From Bog-473 sp963756025 (GTDB lineage: Bacteria; Actinomycetota; Acidimicrobiia; Acidimicrobiales; RAAP-2), in the NCBI GenBank assembly GCA_963756025.1, contig CAVWMF010000001.1, forward strand, positions 682,001 to 746,000: a DNA stretch of 64,000 bases, given 5' to 3'. Under the pieces are notes generated by a model that was not told the DNA's origin, made no database searches, and saw only the letters and a program-made list of their open reading frames with translations. The first letter of the stretch is position 1. Every line of letters starts with the position of its first letter. Below, in pieces: positions 8,220-15,243 of the stretch. A program made the position numbers and the translations under genes.

Positions 8220-8771
8220 CTAGAACCACTCCAGGGCTTTGGCGCTGAAGTTCTTGATGTCCTCGCGTGTCGCGTCTCGTCCTTGCCCTGAGACCCAGGA
8301 GTCCTCACTCCGAAGACACACGGTCAATGTGGGCGCGTCCACCCACGAGCACCGGATGGCCGTCACGGTCCCAGGGAGCTGTCGGCTGGCGTGGAGTTCG
8401 GGGGCGCGTTGAACATAGCTGTCGCCCTCGCCGAAGGCCGTTGCGGTCGAAGACAACCGCACCCTGTCCGACTGGCGCTCGACCTCGGCCCCGGGAGGGT
8501 ACCGCAAGCGCACGTACGCATCGCCTGCGGGATCCTCTTGGTAGCGGGAGTTGGTCATTTCGCCCACGATGATGGTCGAGGTGAAGTCGTACGGGTGGTC
8601 GTGGATCGGTGGTTCCTCGCCGCAGTAACTCGGGTCCCATATGTGAAGCCGGTGCTCCCGCCGGTCGTCGAGGCGCAGGCTCATGAGGCCGATCTCCTGC
8701 ATCCTCCAGGGGAAGTCCTCGGCGTGCTGCAGCAGCGTGAGAACCAGGGCCTTGCTCAGCGTCTCGCTCAT
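8220..8771 (-). CDS. Cupin-like protein
   Basis: A 183-residue protein. The stretch 'EEPPIHDHPYDFTSTIIVGE' (about residues 52-71) is a cupin motif-1-like metal site with two closely spaced histidines (H-D-H) followed by a glycine turn. A later 'YVQRAPELHASRQLPG' (about 117-132) supplies the third His, as in cysteine-dioxygenase-like and other small cupins. The start ATG 8771 has GGAGG 4-5 nt upstream, which is preferred over ATG 8789. The substrate is unknown. It lies just upstream of the serpin-like gene on the same strand, and a two-gene operon is possible. Confidence 0.55.
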   Translation of the reverse strand: MSETLSKALVLTLLQHAEDFPWRMQEIGLMSLRLDDRREHRLHIWDPSYCGEEPPIHDHPYDFTSTIIVGEMTNSRYQEDPAGDAYVRLRYPPGAEVERQSDRVRLSSTATAFGEGDSYVQRAPELHASRQLPGTVTAIRCSWVDAPTLTVCLRSEDSWVSGQGRDATREDIKNFSAKALEWF

Positions 8772-8894
8772 CCGTCCTCCCCGAAACATCGTTGGGCGAC
8801 GTGCCCCACTCCCAAATCACATCACTGTCATTTGCCCGGGTCAAGCGGGCCAGACATGAGACCCACCCTCACTGCGGGAGCGAATAGTCTCGAC

Positions 8895-8981
8895 ACCGGG
8901 TCGTTACTGGCGCTGAGGTGGGATAACCACCGGGGAGCGACCTCGTGGCTTTGGCCACGACGAGCCGTACGCCTGGGCGAT
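8895..8981 (+). ncRNA. ZTP riboswitch (pfl RNA) upstream of folD
   Basis: The RNA has the two conserved halves of the pfl/ZTP motif. First comes 'gggtcgttactggcg' (8898-8912), hairpin 'gtgggataaccac' (8918-8930) and 'ggggagcgac' (8932-8941); then a variable hairpin (8943-8949 paired with 8954-8960) and the invariant-type 'gccgtacgcctgggc' (8964-8978). P1 forms between 8899-8903 and 8938-8942. The known ligand is ZTP/ZMP, a signal of 10-formyl-tetrahydrofolate shortage, and folD is a classic target. The aptamer ends 12 nt before the AGGAG ribosome site (8994-8998), so translational control is likely. 'cgaccc' (8987-8992) could compete with P1 by pairing with 8898-8903. Confidence 0.88.
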
Positions 8982-9004
8982 TCCATCGACCCTAGGAGCG
9001 GCAC

Positions 9005-9871
9005 ATGGCACAACACAGCGGTGCTCAGCTAATGGATGGCGCAGCGCTCTCCCGCACCATCCTCGAAGACTGTCGGATGCGGGCAGCGGCCTTTACCGAG
9101 CGGGTCGGGCGCAGGCCGTGCCTGGCGGCCGTGCTCGTCGGAGGTGATCCAGCGTCGGTCACCTACATCAAAATGAAGCAGGCACGTTGCGAGCGCATCG
9201 GCGTCGAATCCCTCATGGTCGCCCTACCGGAGACCGCGACAACGCGAGAGGTTGTCGACGCCATCGAGAAACTCTCCGCTGACCGGAGGATCGACGGCAT
9301 CCTCCTCCAGCACCCGGTCCCTGCGAGGGTTGACGAGCGGGCGGCGTTCGAGGCGATCGCCCCGACCAAGGACGTCGACGGGGTGACCAAGCTCTCGTTC
9401 GCTTCGATGGCTTTCGGGCTACCGGGGTTCGCCTCGTGCACGCCCGGTGGCATCATGCGGCTTCTCGAGGCCTACGACGTTGATCCGGCGGGGCTGCATG
9501 CGGTGGTGATCGGCCGCAGCCCGATCCTGGGGAAACCCATCGGAATGCTCCTACTGGCCCGAGATGCCACAGTCACCTACTGCCACTCTCGCACGAGGGG
9601 GCTTCCCGCCATCGTGCGCACCGCTGACATCGTGGTGGCAGCAGTGGGACGGCCGCTCTTCGTGCGAGGCGATTGGATCAAAGCGGGTGCCGTCGTCATC
9701 GATGCCGGCTACAACGAGGGAAATGTCGGCGACGTGCACTTCACTGAAGCGGTTTCGGTGGCGAGCTTGATCACGCCCGTTCCGGGAGGGGTCGGGCCTA
9801 CCACGATTGCCGTCCTCATTGCGCAGACTATCGCCGCGGCCGATCAGGCAAACCCCGTCTCAATCGCCTGA
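9005..9871 (+). CDS. folD: Bifunctional methylene-THF dehydrogenase/methenyl-THF cyclohydrolase
   Basis: A 288-residue FolD of standard length. It interconverts 5,10-methylene-, 5,10-methenyl- and 10-formyl-tetrahydrofolate in the cytosol. Visible signatures: 'SVTYIKMKQARCERIG' with the catalytic Lys of the Y-x-x-x-K pair (about residue 58), 'DGILLQHPVP' (about 98-107), 'PTKDVDGVT', the Rossmann segment 'VVIGRSPILGKPIGMLLL' (about 163-180) and the C-terminal 'TPVPGGVGPTTIAVL'. AGGAG at 8994-8998 fixes the start. It is expressed behind a ZTP riboswitch, which fits its role in supplying 10-formyl-THF for purine synthesis. Its 3' end overlaps the convergent ABM-domain gene by 12 bp. Confidence 0.96.
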   Translation: MAQHSGAQLMDGAALSRTILEDCRMRAAAFTERVGRRPCLAAVLVGGDPASVTYIKMKQARCERIGVESLMVALPETATTREVVDAIEKLSADRRIDGILLQHPVPARVDERAAFEAIAPTKDVDGVTKLSFASMAFGLPGFASCTPGGIMRLLEAYDVDPAGLHAVVIGRSPILGKPIGMLLLARDATVTYCHSRTRGLPAIVRTADIVVAAVGRPLFVRGDWIKAGAVVIDAGYNEGNVGDVHFTEAVSVASLITPVPGGVGPTTIAVLIAQTIAAADQANPVSIA

Positions 9872-10177
9872 CGGACTCTGATCCGCCGTGACGACCCTGT
9901 AGAACGTCTGGTCGACGGCGGCGTCCAGTTTCCCGAGAACCTTCTCCAGGTGCCCACTGGCCAGGATGAGCTCACCGAAGGCGGCGTCGTGGGATTCCCG
10001 GGACGACCAGGTCTGGATGAACGTGACGGATCTTGCGTCGGCCTGGTCCTGCAGGATAACGAATGACTCGCACCCATCGGCAGCCACCATGCGTCGCCGC
10101 CCCTCGGTCTGCAGCTCCAGGAGGGACTCTTCCTGGCCCTCGGCAGCGTGGAAACGAGTAACGCTGGTAACGCTCAT
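9860..10177 (-). CDS. Antibiotic-biosynthesis-monooxygenase (ABM) domain protein
   Basis: A 105-residue single-domain protein with the ABM ferredoxin-like beta-alpha-beta layout: 'VTRFHAAEGQEESLLELQTE' (strand-helix), 'GCESFVILQDQADARSVTFI' (beta hairpin), then 'QTWSSRESHDAAF', the usual W-x-s-x-e-a-h-x-a-H/F signature. Members are dimeric barrels ranging from quinone monooxygenases and haem-degrading enzymes to proteins of unknown function. The haem-ligand Asn and aromatic pattern of IsdG types is not evident. It is monocistronic and convergent with folD. Confidence 0.7.
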   Translation of the reverse strand: MSVTSVTRFHAAEGQEESLLELQTEGRRRMVAADGCESFVILQDQADARSVTFIQTWSSRESHDAAFGELILASGHLEKVLGKLDAAVDQTFYRVVTADQSPSGD

Positions 10178-10242
10178 CGACGGCCTGATTTCTCGAAGGC
10201 TGAGCAGAGGTCTCAGCAGGGATTGGCATACCGCGTGCGCAC

Positions 10243-10836
10243 ATGTCTAACCGAGATTCACATGGGACGGCTCAGCCGCCGATGAGGGAGAATAGAGAGG
10301 TGTCCAGCGACATTCCTGGAAATCGTGGCGCTCCTTCGGGACAAGTCGACGTCTCCTACACCCTGAAGCGGTCCGAGGCGAGGGCGATCCTTCGCGGCTT
10401 CTGGTCCAGACGTCTCCTCAGGATCAGTCCGGGACTAGCCGTTCTCCTCGTCGTCTTCGTGGGGGCCGTTGGTCCCCCGTACGTGGTCGGTGTGCTCGCC
10501 GGATTGCTCGTGTGTGCTGTGCTGTTGATTGTGGTGATGACAATCTGGGATCACGGCCAGTTGAAAGTCCTGTGCCGCGATGTCCGTGTGAGGTGGGGTC
10601 CGGCCCGCGTGCAGGTCACCAACCCCGACGGAACCAAGCCGTTCCAATGGTCGGAGGTCACCGGCTGCAAGATCTCCAACCGGTTCGTATCGACCAGTTT
10701 CGCTGATGGAAGCACGATCCATGTGCCGAAGAGAGCCTTCACGTCAGAGGCTGATCCCGAGCGCGTTCGCAGAATTGCTAAGGCAGCTGCTGCAATCGAC
10801 GTCCACAAGCGCACCGACTCCGAGGCTCGCTCCTAG
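10243..10836 (+). CDS. YcxB-like membrane protein
   Basis: A 197-residue protein. A hydrophilic N-terminus (about 1-55) precedes two adjacent transmembrane helices (about 64-80 and 82-101, separated only by PPY) and a C-terminal cytosolic domain. That domain carries the YcxB-family pattern, with 'QVTNPDGTKPFQWSEVTGC' followed by 'FADGSTIHVPKRAF'. The function of the family is unknown. An internal ATG (10282) or GTG (10300) could be the true start, because the first 20 residues are low-complexity. It is not in an operon with its neighbours. Confidence 0.6.
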   Translation: MSNRDSHGTAQPPMRENREVSSDIPGNRGAPSGQVDVSYTLKRSEARAILRGFWSRRLLRISPGLAVLLVVFVGAVGPPYVVGVLAGLLVCAVLLIVVMTIWDHGQLKVLCRDVRVRWGPARVQVTNPDGTKPFQWSEVTGCKISNRFVSTSFADGSTIHVPKRAFTSEADPERVRRIAKAAAAIDVHKRTDSEARS

Positions 10837-11066
10837 ACACATCCTGATCCTGACCCTGCCTCCGCCATGGCGCCGACGGCGACACGCGTGTTGGGCAAGA
10901 GTTGTTGAGCGTTTCACATGGCATTGTCCCCCTTGGAGCAGAATTGGACCGCTGTCCATGACGCAGCGATTCATCCACGTTGTCGCAAGCGAAGGTCGGT
11001 ACGGTAGGAGGCGTTCGACCGGGACTCCAGCCGCACTGGTCCGAGCTTCACGAGGAAGGAAGACAC

Positions 11067-11681
11067 ATGTCGACCGTTTCGCAGGGCCCGGGTTGGTGGA
11101 TGGCATCGGATCAGAAGTGGTACCCGCCCGAGTCCCACCCTGACTACCGCCCCCCTCCTCCCTACATTGCCGCCCCTGGCTACAACGTCGGTGGTCCCCC
11201 GTCGTACGCCGGCCCACAACTGGCCAACTACGGAGCGCGACTTGGAGGTTGGTTGATCGATTGGCTCATCCTTCTCGTCGTGTGCGGAGTCATTTCGGGC
11301 CTGACCCATTCCTTTCACTACAGTCATTTCGCCACAAACGGCAACGGATTCTCCTCGAACAACAGCAACTTCAGATGGGGAATGCCAGGCGCCCTGCTGA
11401 CCCCCCTGATCGTCGTTCTCTACGGGACGTTCATGTGCGGCAGTCGTCGGGCACAGACGGTAGGCATGATGGTGGCGGGGACAAAAGCAGTGAAGCTCTC
11501 GACTGGAGCGCCCATCGGTTATCCGACGGCGCTCGGGCGCGCTCTCTTCGAATGGCTCATGATCGCCGTGTTCTTCTTTCCCTGGGTGCTCGACATGCTC
11601 TTCCCGCTGTGGGATCCGAAGAACCAGACGCTGCACGACAAGGTATCGGGGACAATCGTCATCCGAGTCGATCGTTCCTGA
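11067..11681 (+). CDS. RDD-family membrane protein with DUF2510-like leader
   Basis: A 204-residue protein. The first 25 residues contain 'GPGWWMASDQKWYPPESHPD', the W-W-x-A-S-D-x-K-W-Y-P-P-E leader common on actinobacterial membrane proteins. A proline/tyrosine-rich linker follows, then an RDD domain with three or four helices: 'YGARLGGWLIDWLILLVV' (the R and D of RDD helix 1), a central helix near 115-130 and 'ALGRALFEWLMIAVFFFPWV'. The terminal 'QTLHDKVSGTIVI' is the RDD signature ('r.lhDllagT.V'). The ATG at 11067 is preferred over upstream starts because of the purine-rich AGGAAGGA about 7 nt before it. Transport function in the family is poorly defined. Confidence 0.8.
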   Translation: MSTVSQGPGWWMASDQKWYPPESHPDYRPPPPYIAAPGYNVGGPPSYAGPQLANYGARLGGWLIDWLILLVVCGVISGLTHSFHYSHFATNGNGFSSNNSNFRWGMPGALLTPLIVVLYGTFMCGSRRAQTVGMMVAGTKAVKLSTGAPIGYPTALGRALFEWLMIAVFFFPWVLDMLFPLWDPKNQTLHDKVSGTIVIRVDRS

Positions 11682-11719
11682 TTAGGGCTGACGCCGACTG
11701 GTGCCAGTGACGCACGCCC

Positions 11720-11977
11720 CTAACCGTAGGTTTCGCGGATCAATTGCAGGAGCTCCCGCGGTGATGGATTTACAAGCGACCGTGTTCCGATGCGCACCGT
11801 CGGTACCGTTTCATCGCCACCCGTGACCGATCGCACAAAGGCAGCCCCGTCCGGATCCTCCCAAATGTTGATTTCGTCCACTTGGATGCCGGCACGCTGC
11901 AGTTTGCTCCGAAGTCGCCAGCAGTACGGGCAACCCGGCCGCCAATACACAGTCACTGGAGCGATTTCGGAGGTCAT
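11720..11977 (-). CDS. Glutaredoxin-like (mycoredoxin-type) protein
   Basis: An 85-residue single thioredoxin-fold domain. 'VTVYWRPGCPYCWRLRSKL' carries the CPYC redox pair (Cys16, Cys19). 'GDETVPTVRIG' supplies the cis-Pro loop (TVP), and the C-terminal 'LVNPSPRELLQLI' is the usual last helix. In actinobacteria such proteins (mycoredoxins) reduce mycothiol mixed disulphides. The substrate cannot be assigned from sequence. The W-x-P-x-C lead and length match the group. Confidence 0.85.
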   Translation of the reverse strand: MTSEIAPVTVYWRPGCPYCWRLRSKLQRAGIQVDEINIWEDPDGAAFVRSVTGGDETVPTVRIGTRSLVNPSPRELLQLIRETYG

Positions 11978-12000
11978 AAATCCTTCCTGTCGAATCGGTT

Positions 12001-12267
12001 CTATCTGAACCGATTCGGGGTCCCGAATCCCGATGACGTCTGGGAATGTCTCCGTCGTACGGACCGAAGGAAGAAGTAAATGAAGATTGTGTCAAGGACG
12101 AGCCATGCTGCGGCAATCCCCAGGGCGAGCGGAGCTCCGTGCTTACGGGTCAGATCGACGACGATGATCACGGCCACCAATACAGTGCTCGAAATCAACG
12201 CCCGCCGGAGCATGGAGTACTGCCGACTCCACGGATCCTCCGTGCCGCCTGTGCCGCCCACCGTCAT
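12001..12267 (-). CDS. Small two-helix membrane protein
   Basis: An 88-residue hypothetical with two predicted transmembrane helices (ALISSTVLVAVIIVVDL at about 23-39 and APLALGIAAAWLVLDTIFIYFFL at about 45-67) and a basic C-terminal tail (RSVRRRH). The N-terminus is glycine-rich. There is no recognisable family. It lies in the same direction as the flanking glutaredoxin gene and RDD gene, but with gaps of 23 and 84 bp. Co-transcription is possible but not demonstrated. Confidence 0.5.
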   Translation of the reverse strand: MTVGGTGGTEDPWSRQYSMLRRALISSTVLVAVIIVVDLTRKHGAPLALGIAAAWLVLDTIFIYFFLRSVRRRHSQTSSGFGTPNRFR

Positions 12268-12351
12268 GTGGCCCTCCGATTCGTTCGGTCCGTGAACACT
12301 ACAGATCCGCTAGACGGCAATCTGTCGCCGCCGCCTGCAGCGGTCGCTCAC

Positions 12352-12819
12352 TCAGTTGTAACGCGCGTTGGAGGGCTTTTTCGAAGTTGCCAGATCGATC
12401 GGCTCGAGGACCGGTCTGAATTCTCCTCCCACCGACGGTTCCGCTTGTTCACTCGTCACCTTTGTCCGAGTGAAGTGGTCCCACGGGGCCCTCCGGGGAT
12501 CGCGCAGCAGGTTGTCGGGAGCGGAGGCGCCAAAGGCGAAGGAAATGCCGACGATGGCGCACACCACGATCGTTGGTACGAGCAAGAGACAACACATGCC
12601 GCTGCGGACGATCGATCTCCCCAGACGAATTGGTTGGCCGTCCGACAACCGGACAACATGCAGCTTCAAGACCCGATAGCTCGGGGTCCGGCCGTTGCGC
12701 CATTCCAGAGCGCACCAGACGATCCAGCCGATCCCGAGCGTGACAACACAGAGCAACGGGGCGAGGGCGAGGGCCTCCAGGCGCTTGCCGAAGCTCGCCT
12801 CGGGCTCGTTGCCGGCCAT
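12352..12819 (-). CDS. RDD-family membrane protein
   Basis: A 155-residue short RDD-domain protein. 'FGKRLEALALAPLLCVVTLG' (about 10-29) is the first helix, with the conserved Arg. 'RTPSYRVLKLHVVRLSDGQP' (about 44-63) is the 'G.T.Gk...gl.Vv..dG..p' segment, and 'GRSIVRSGMCCLLLVPTIVV' (about 67-86) is the second helix. The end 'DPRRAPWDHFTRTKV' is the degenerate 'r.lhD...gT.Vv' signature. The last 30 residues are polar and low-complexity. Role unknown. Confidence 0.6.
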   Translation of the reverse strand: MAGNEPEASFGKRLEALALAPLLCVVTLGIGWIVWCALEWRNGRTPSYRVLKLHVVRLSDGQPIRLGRSIVRSGMCCLLLVPTIVVCAIVGISFAFGASAPDNLLRDPRRAPWDHFTRTKVTSEQAEPSVGGEFRPVLEPIDLATSKKPSNARYN

Positions 12820-12914
12820 GGAGGCATGTTAATGACATTTCTTGCGTTTCCACACCGGCAGTGATTCTGGCCGCGAGCTGGGCCTGCGGGACCCCCCTGG
12901 ACCAGAATGGGCGG

Positions 12915-13295
12915 ATGCGCAAGCAATACAATTTCAGACCGAGCGCCAGCGGTCTGGATGCCTGGGATGTGGACAACCTCATCGTCGCCAGTTCGAGCCT
13001 CGCGGTCAAAGAGGTGGCGATCGAGTCCATCACCGATGTTGACACTGATTTCTGGTTCGAGTTCGGGCCCAAACCAACGGTCCGACGCATCATCGATCAC
13101 GTGCGGCTCATGCAAGAAGTGGACCTCTCCTATCCGATCATCCTTGGCTCGGACGGGCGCGTGATGGATGGAATGCACCGCATCGCGCGGGCCATCCTCG
13201 ATGGCCTGTTGACGGTAAAAGCAGTGCAGTTCGTCGACGAACCTGATCCCGACTACCGGGATTGCTCTCCCGAGGACTTGCCCTACGGGCCGTGA
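12915..13295 (+). CDS. ParB/sulfiredoxin-like fold protein
   Basis: A 126-residue protein starting MRKQYNFRPSASGLDAWDVD. The core 'YPIILGSDGRVMDGMHRIARAIL' (about residues 74-96) resembles the ParB-N nucleotide-binding motif 'pi.v...g.iidG.hR..Aa', with the G-x-H-R pair that in ParB-like enzymes contacts NTP. No DNA-binding helix-turn-helix follows, so this is a stand-alone ParB-like domain, as found in small nucleases, kinases or toxin-linked proteins. Function is open. A small reading frame follows with a GTGA stop/start overlap, suggesting translational coupling. Confidence 0.55.
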   Translation: MRKQYNFRPSASGLDAWDVDNLIVASSSLAVKEVAIESITDVDTDFWFEFGPKPTVRRIIDHVRLMQEVDLSYPIILGSDGRVMDGMHRIARAILDGLLTVKAVQFVDEPDPDYRDCSPEDLPYGP

Positions 13296-13420
13296 TCGGG
13301 CACCCCGAAATCGGGGCGGTGGACAGAACTCTTCCCGGCATCTACGAGCGGCTCACCCAGATCGCAGAGGACCCCACGGAGGAGGAGGCCTGTCGCAAGG
13401 CGGCAGTGCGAGTCGGATAG
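13292..13420 (+). CDS. Possible translationally coupled microprotein
   Basis: A 42-codon frame whose GTG start overlaps the TGA of the ParB-like gene (GTGA at 13292-13295). The product is acidic-helical with a basic end: 'LPGIYERLTQIAEDPTEEEA' followed by 'CRKAAVRVG'. It resembles no family I know. Coupling, GC3 bias and amino-acid composition argue for translation. The short length argues for caution, and it could also be a remnant of a longer downstream domain. Confidence 0.35.
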   Translation: MIGHPEIGAVDRTLPGIYERLTQIAEDPTEEEACRKAAVRVG

Positions 13421-13449
13421 GCGTCATCAGGCGCGCCGCCCCATCGGGG

Positions 13450-13884
13450 TCATCCCGGCTGGAGGACCGAGGCGTCGCCGACGGAGACGTTCGTCTCGGT
13501 CTTGCGTTCGCTCATTCTCCAGCCCTCACCAGTCCGCCTCCAGCGGTCGAGGTAGACCCCCATCCATATGTATGTGCGGGGCTCCTCCAGTTCCTCTCCC
13601 CCCGCTTCGAGATGGTACGCACGGATCAGCGAGCGCGATGTCGCGACGTCGCCATCGACGTGGATGTCGTAGTTGCCGAGGAGATGTTGTGTCGGGCCGC
13701 AACCCCCAAGGGCGCGCCGCAGCACGTTGGCGACGATCGCCTCCAGACCCGATTGGCCGTAGCACCACGCGTCGGGGAGAACGACCTCACCGATGCGATC
13801 CCATTCGCGCGCGTCCATGAGGGCGGCCATGCGGTTCAGTCCCCCTACGATCCCCAGCCAATCCTCGAATGTCGGGTCGGTCAT
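13450..13884 (-). CDS. SnoaL/NTF2-like protein
   Basis: A 144-residue alpha+beta barrel protein. 'LNRMAALMDAREWDRIGEVV' (about 17-36) is the typical SnoaL/NTF2 opening (Y-x-x-a-x-D-x-x-d-w-d), followed by 'GLEAIVANV' and 'PTQHLLGNYDIHVDGDVATS', with the H-x-x-x-N strand shared by SnoaL_4-type members. The end 'YLDRWRRTGEGWRMSERK' is the family's 'Y.d...r..dGWrI..r'. These small pockets act as isomerases, dehydratases or binding proteins; no substrate is inferable. The start at 13884 has AGGGGA 7-8 nt upstream. Confidence 0.75.
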   Translation of the reverse strand: MTDPTFEDWLGIVGGLNRMAALMDAREWDRIGEVVLPDAWCYGQSGLEAIVANVLRRALGGCGPTQHLLGNYDIHVDGDVATSRSLIRAYHLEAGGEELEEPRTYIWMGVYLDRWRRTGEGWRMSERKTETNVSVGDASVLQPG

Positions 13885-13952
13885 TGTCGTCCCCTCACGT
13901 TCGGTCGGTGACGCCGCAGTATACGAAGTCCACTCCCGTGCGACCCTGAGGA

Positions 13953-14564
13953 TCACACCACGGGTGGGTCGGGGAGAATGGTGCGCCTCGCCGGGTGGTG
14001 GTCGGCGGCCATGACGACCAAGGTTGCCATCAGATCTTCTGCGGTCGTGCGCCACTTTTCTTCGGTCAGGTGCCCACTGATTTCCAACTCGGCGATACCG
14101 TGCGCGCTGCTGAACAGCAGGGCGCCGTCGCGTTGCGCGTCTTCCTCTCCGACCACGGCGGCCACAATGGACAGGAACTCCTCTTGAGCCCGGGAAGCCG
14201 CGCGCGCCCCTGCTCCGGGGTCGCTCTTGGGTATGACGAACATCAGTCTGTAGAGGTGAGGACGCTTTCTCCCCAGCTCCACGAATGTCATCAAGGCTTC
14301 TTGCAGCCGTGTCGACGGAGCGGCATTCGTGGCACGGGTTGCCCCAAGGGCCACGGCGAGACGATCCCAGCTTTCGACGGCCACAGCGGTCAACAGTGCC
14401 TCCTTGTCAGCGAAGTGCCGGTAGGGCGCGTTCCGGGACACGCCGGCGCGGGCGCCCACCTCGCGCAAGGTGACTGACTCTGGGCCGCCGGCGTCGAGGA
14501 GCTCGGCGGCAGCGTCCAGCAAGGCGCGGCGGGTTTTTGCAGCCGTTTCCTGGCGGTTAGTCAC
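13953..14564 (-). CDS. TetR/AcrR-family transcriptional regulator
   Basis: A 203-residue repressor. Residues about 8-55 form the TetR DNA-binding domain ('TRRALLDAAAELLDAGGPES', 'TLREVGARAGVSRNAPYRHF', 'ADKEALLTAVA'). The C-terminal ligand domain (about 85-195) resembles the WHG type ('RPHLYRLMFVIPKSD', 'FSSAHGIAELEISGHL'). It is divergent from the ferredoxin gene, and the 56-bp gap holds two 11-bp palindromes, one on the -35 box and one on the ferredoxin start. Autorepression and control of the ferredoxin are therefore the natural inference; the efflux pump 250 bp further on could also respond. Confidence 0.88.
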   Translation of the reverse strand: MTNRQETAAKTRRALLDAAAELLDAGGPESVTLREVGARAGVSRNAPYRHFADKEALLTAVAVESWDRLAVALGATRATNAAPSTRLQEALMTFVELGRKRPHLYRLMFVIPKSDPGAGARAASRAQEEFLSIVAAVVGEEDAQRDGALLFSSAHGIAELEISGHLTEEKWRTTAEDLMATLVVMAADHHPARRTILPDPPVV

Positions 14565-14584
14565 GGCGCCTCACGTTGTTTCGG

Positions 14585-14613
14585 TTGACACTGTCATCTC
14601 GGCCGTCTACGTT
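14585..14613 (+). promoter_or_regulatory. Sigma-70-type promoter of the ferredoxin gene (leaderless)
   Basis: TTGACA (14585-14590), a 17-nt spacer and TACGTT (14608-14613) make a near-consensus housekeeping promoter. The expected transcription start, 7-8 nt after the -10 box, falls at 14620-14621, which is the A of the ferredoxin ATG. The mRNA would therefore be leaderless, and no Shine-Dalgarno is present, consistent with that. Confidence 0.65.
14586..14596. promoter_or_regulatory. Palindromic operator candidate 1 (TGACACTGTCA)
   Basis: A perfect inverted repeat TGACA-C-TGTCA covering most of the -35 box of the ferredoxin promoter and lying 22 bp from the tetR start. A related, imperfect copy lies 36 bp away centre to centre. 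Binding by the divergent TetR protein is inferred from position only. Confidence 0.5.
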
Positions 14614-14620
14614 AACTCAG

Positions 14621-14995
14621 ATGACACCGTCACCTGAAACCGAAGAGCTGGCCAAGAGGCGCCGGGCGGCTCAGCACCCCGACCGCCCCGGGGAGCGGTG
14701 TAACGCCGTGGCGGGTAGCTGGACCCCGATCGTCGATCACGGACGATGCGAAGCGAAGCGGGACTGCGTGGTCGTGTGCCCCCACGACGTCTTCGAGATA
14801 CGACGCATCGACGACAGCGACTTCAAGGGATTGTCCACGCTGGCCAAGGTGCGAGTGCTCGCCCATCGCCGCCAGACCGCCTATACCCCGAATGCCGATG
14901 CCTGCCGTGCCTGTGGATTGTGCGTCGTCGCCTGCCCCGAGGGGGCCATCACCCTCGTTGGGCCGGATTCACCGGCCAGATCGGCTCTGCGGTGA
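14621..14995 (+). CDS. 4Fe-4S ferredoxin-type protein
   Basis: A 124-residue electron carrier with two cysteine clusters. The first is irregular (about 43-54, 'CEAKRDCVVVCP', C-x5-C-x3-CP). The second is a canonical 4Fe-4S site ('CRACGLCVVACPEGAITL', about 94-111, C-x2-C-x2-C-x3-CP). The first cluster has one spacing longer than C-x2-C-x2-C, so it may bind 3Fe-4S or 4Fe-4S with the distal Cys, as in seven-iron-type ferredoxins. 'DDSDFKGLSTLAKVRVLAHR' forms an insert between them. ATG 14621 is chosen from the promoter geometry. The redox partner is not encoded nearby. Confidence 0.8.
   Translation: MTPSPETEELAKRRRAAQHPDRPGERCNAVAGSWTPIVDHGRCEAKRDCVVVCPHDVFEIRRIDDSDFKGLSTLAKVRVLAHRRQTAYTPNADACRACGLCVVACPEGAITLVGPDSPARSALR
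14622..14632. promoter_or_regulatory. Palindromic operator candidate 2 (TGACACCGTCA)
   Basis: TGAC-ACC-GTCA, the same half-site as candidate 1, placed over the first codons of the ferredoxin gene and the predicted transcription start. Because it is also coding sequence (ATG ACA CCG TCA), chance resemblance is possible. Shared half-sites in a 56-bp divergent gap make an operator plausible. Confidence 0.35.
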
Positions 14996-15243
14996 CGCTG
15001 CCCGCAGCACGTCCGCTCGCACGTCAGACCCCAATGGCGTCACATCATGGCAACGACCTTCAGCCCGCGCGCGGAGGATCTACGGCGTGACCGCGTAGGA
15101 GCACCCGTTCGGATGAGTCGCCGAGGAGCACGGGTCGTGAGACACCCCCTCGATATCGTGAAGCGTACGGGAGCAACGCAGCTCCCGGTACTTTCTGGGT
15201 ACGCCCAGCCGCCCTCAGATCGGGCGAACGGAAGAGAGAGATC

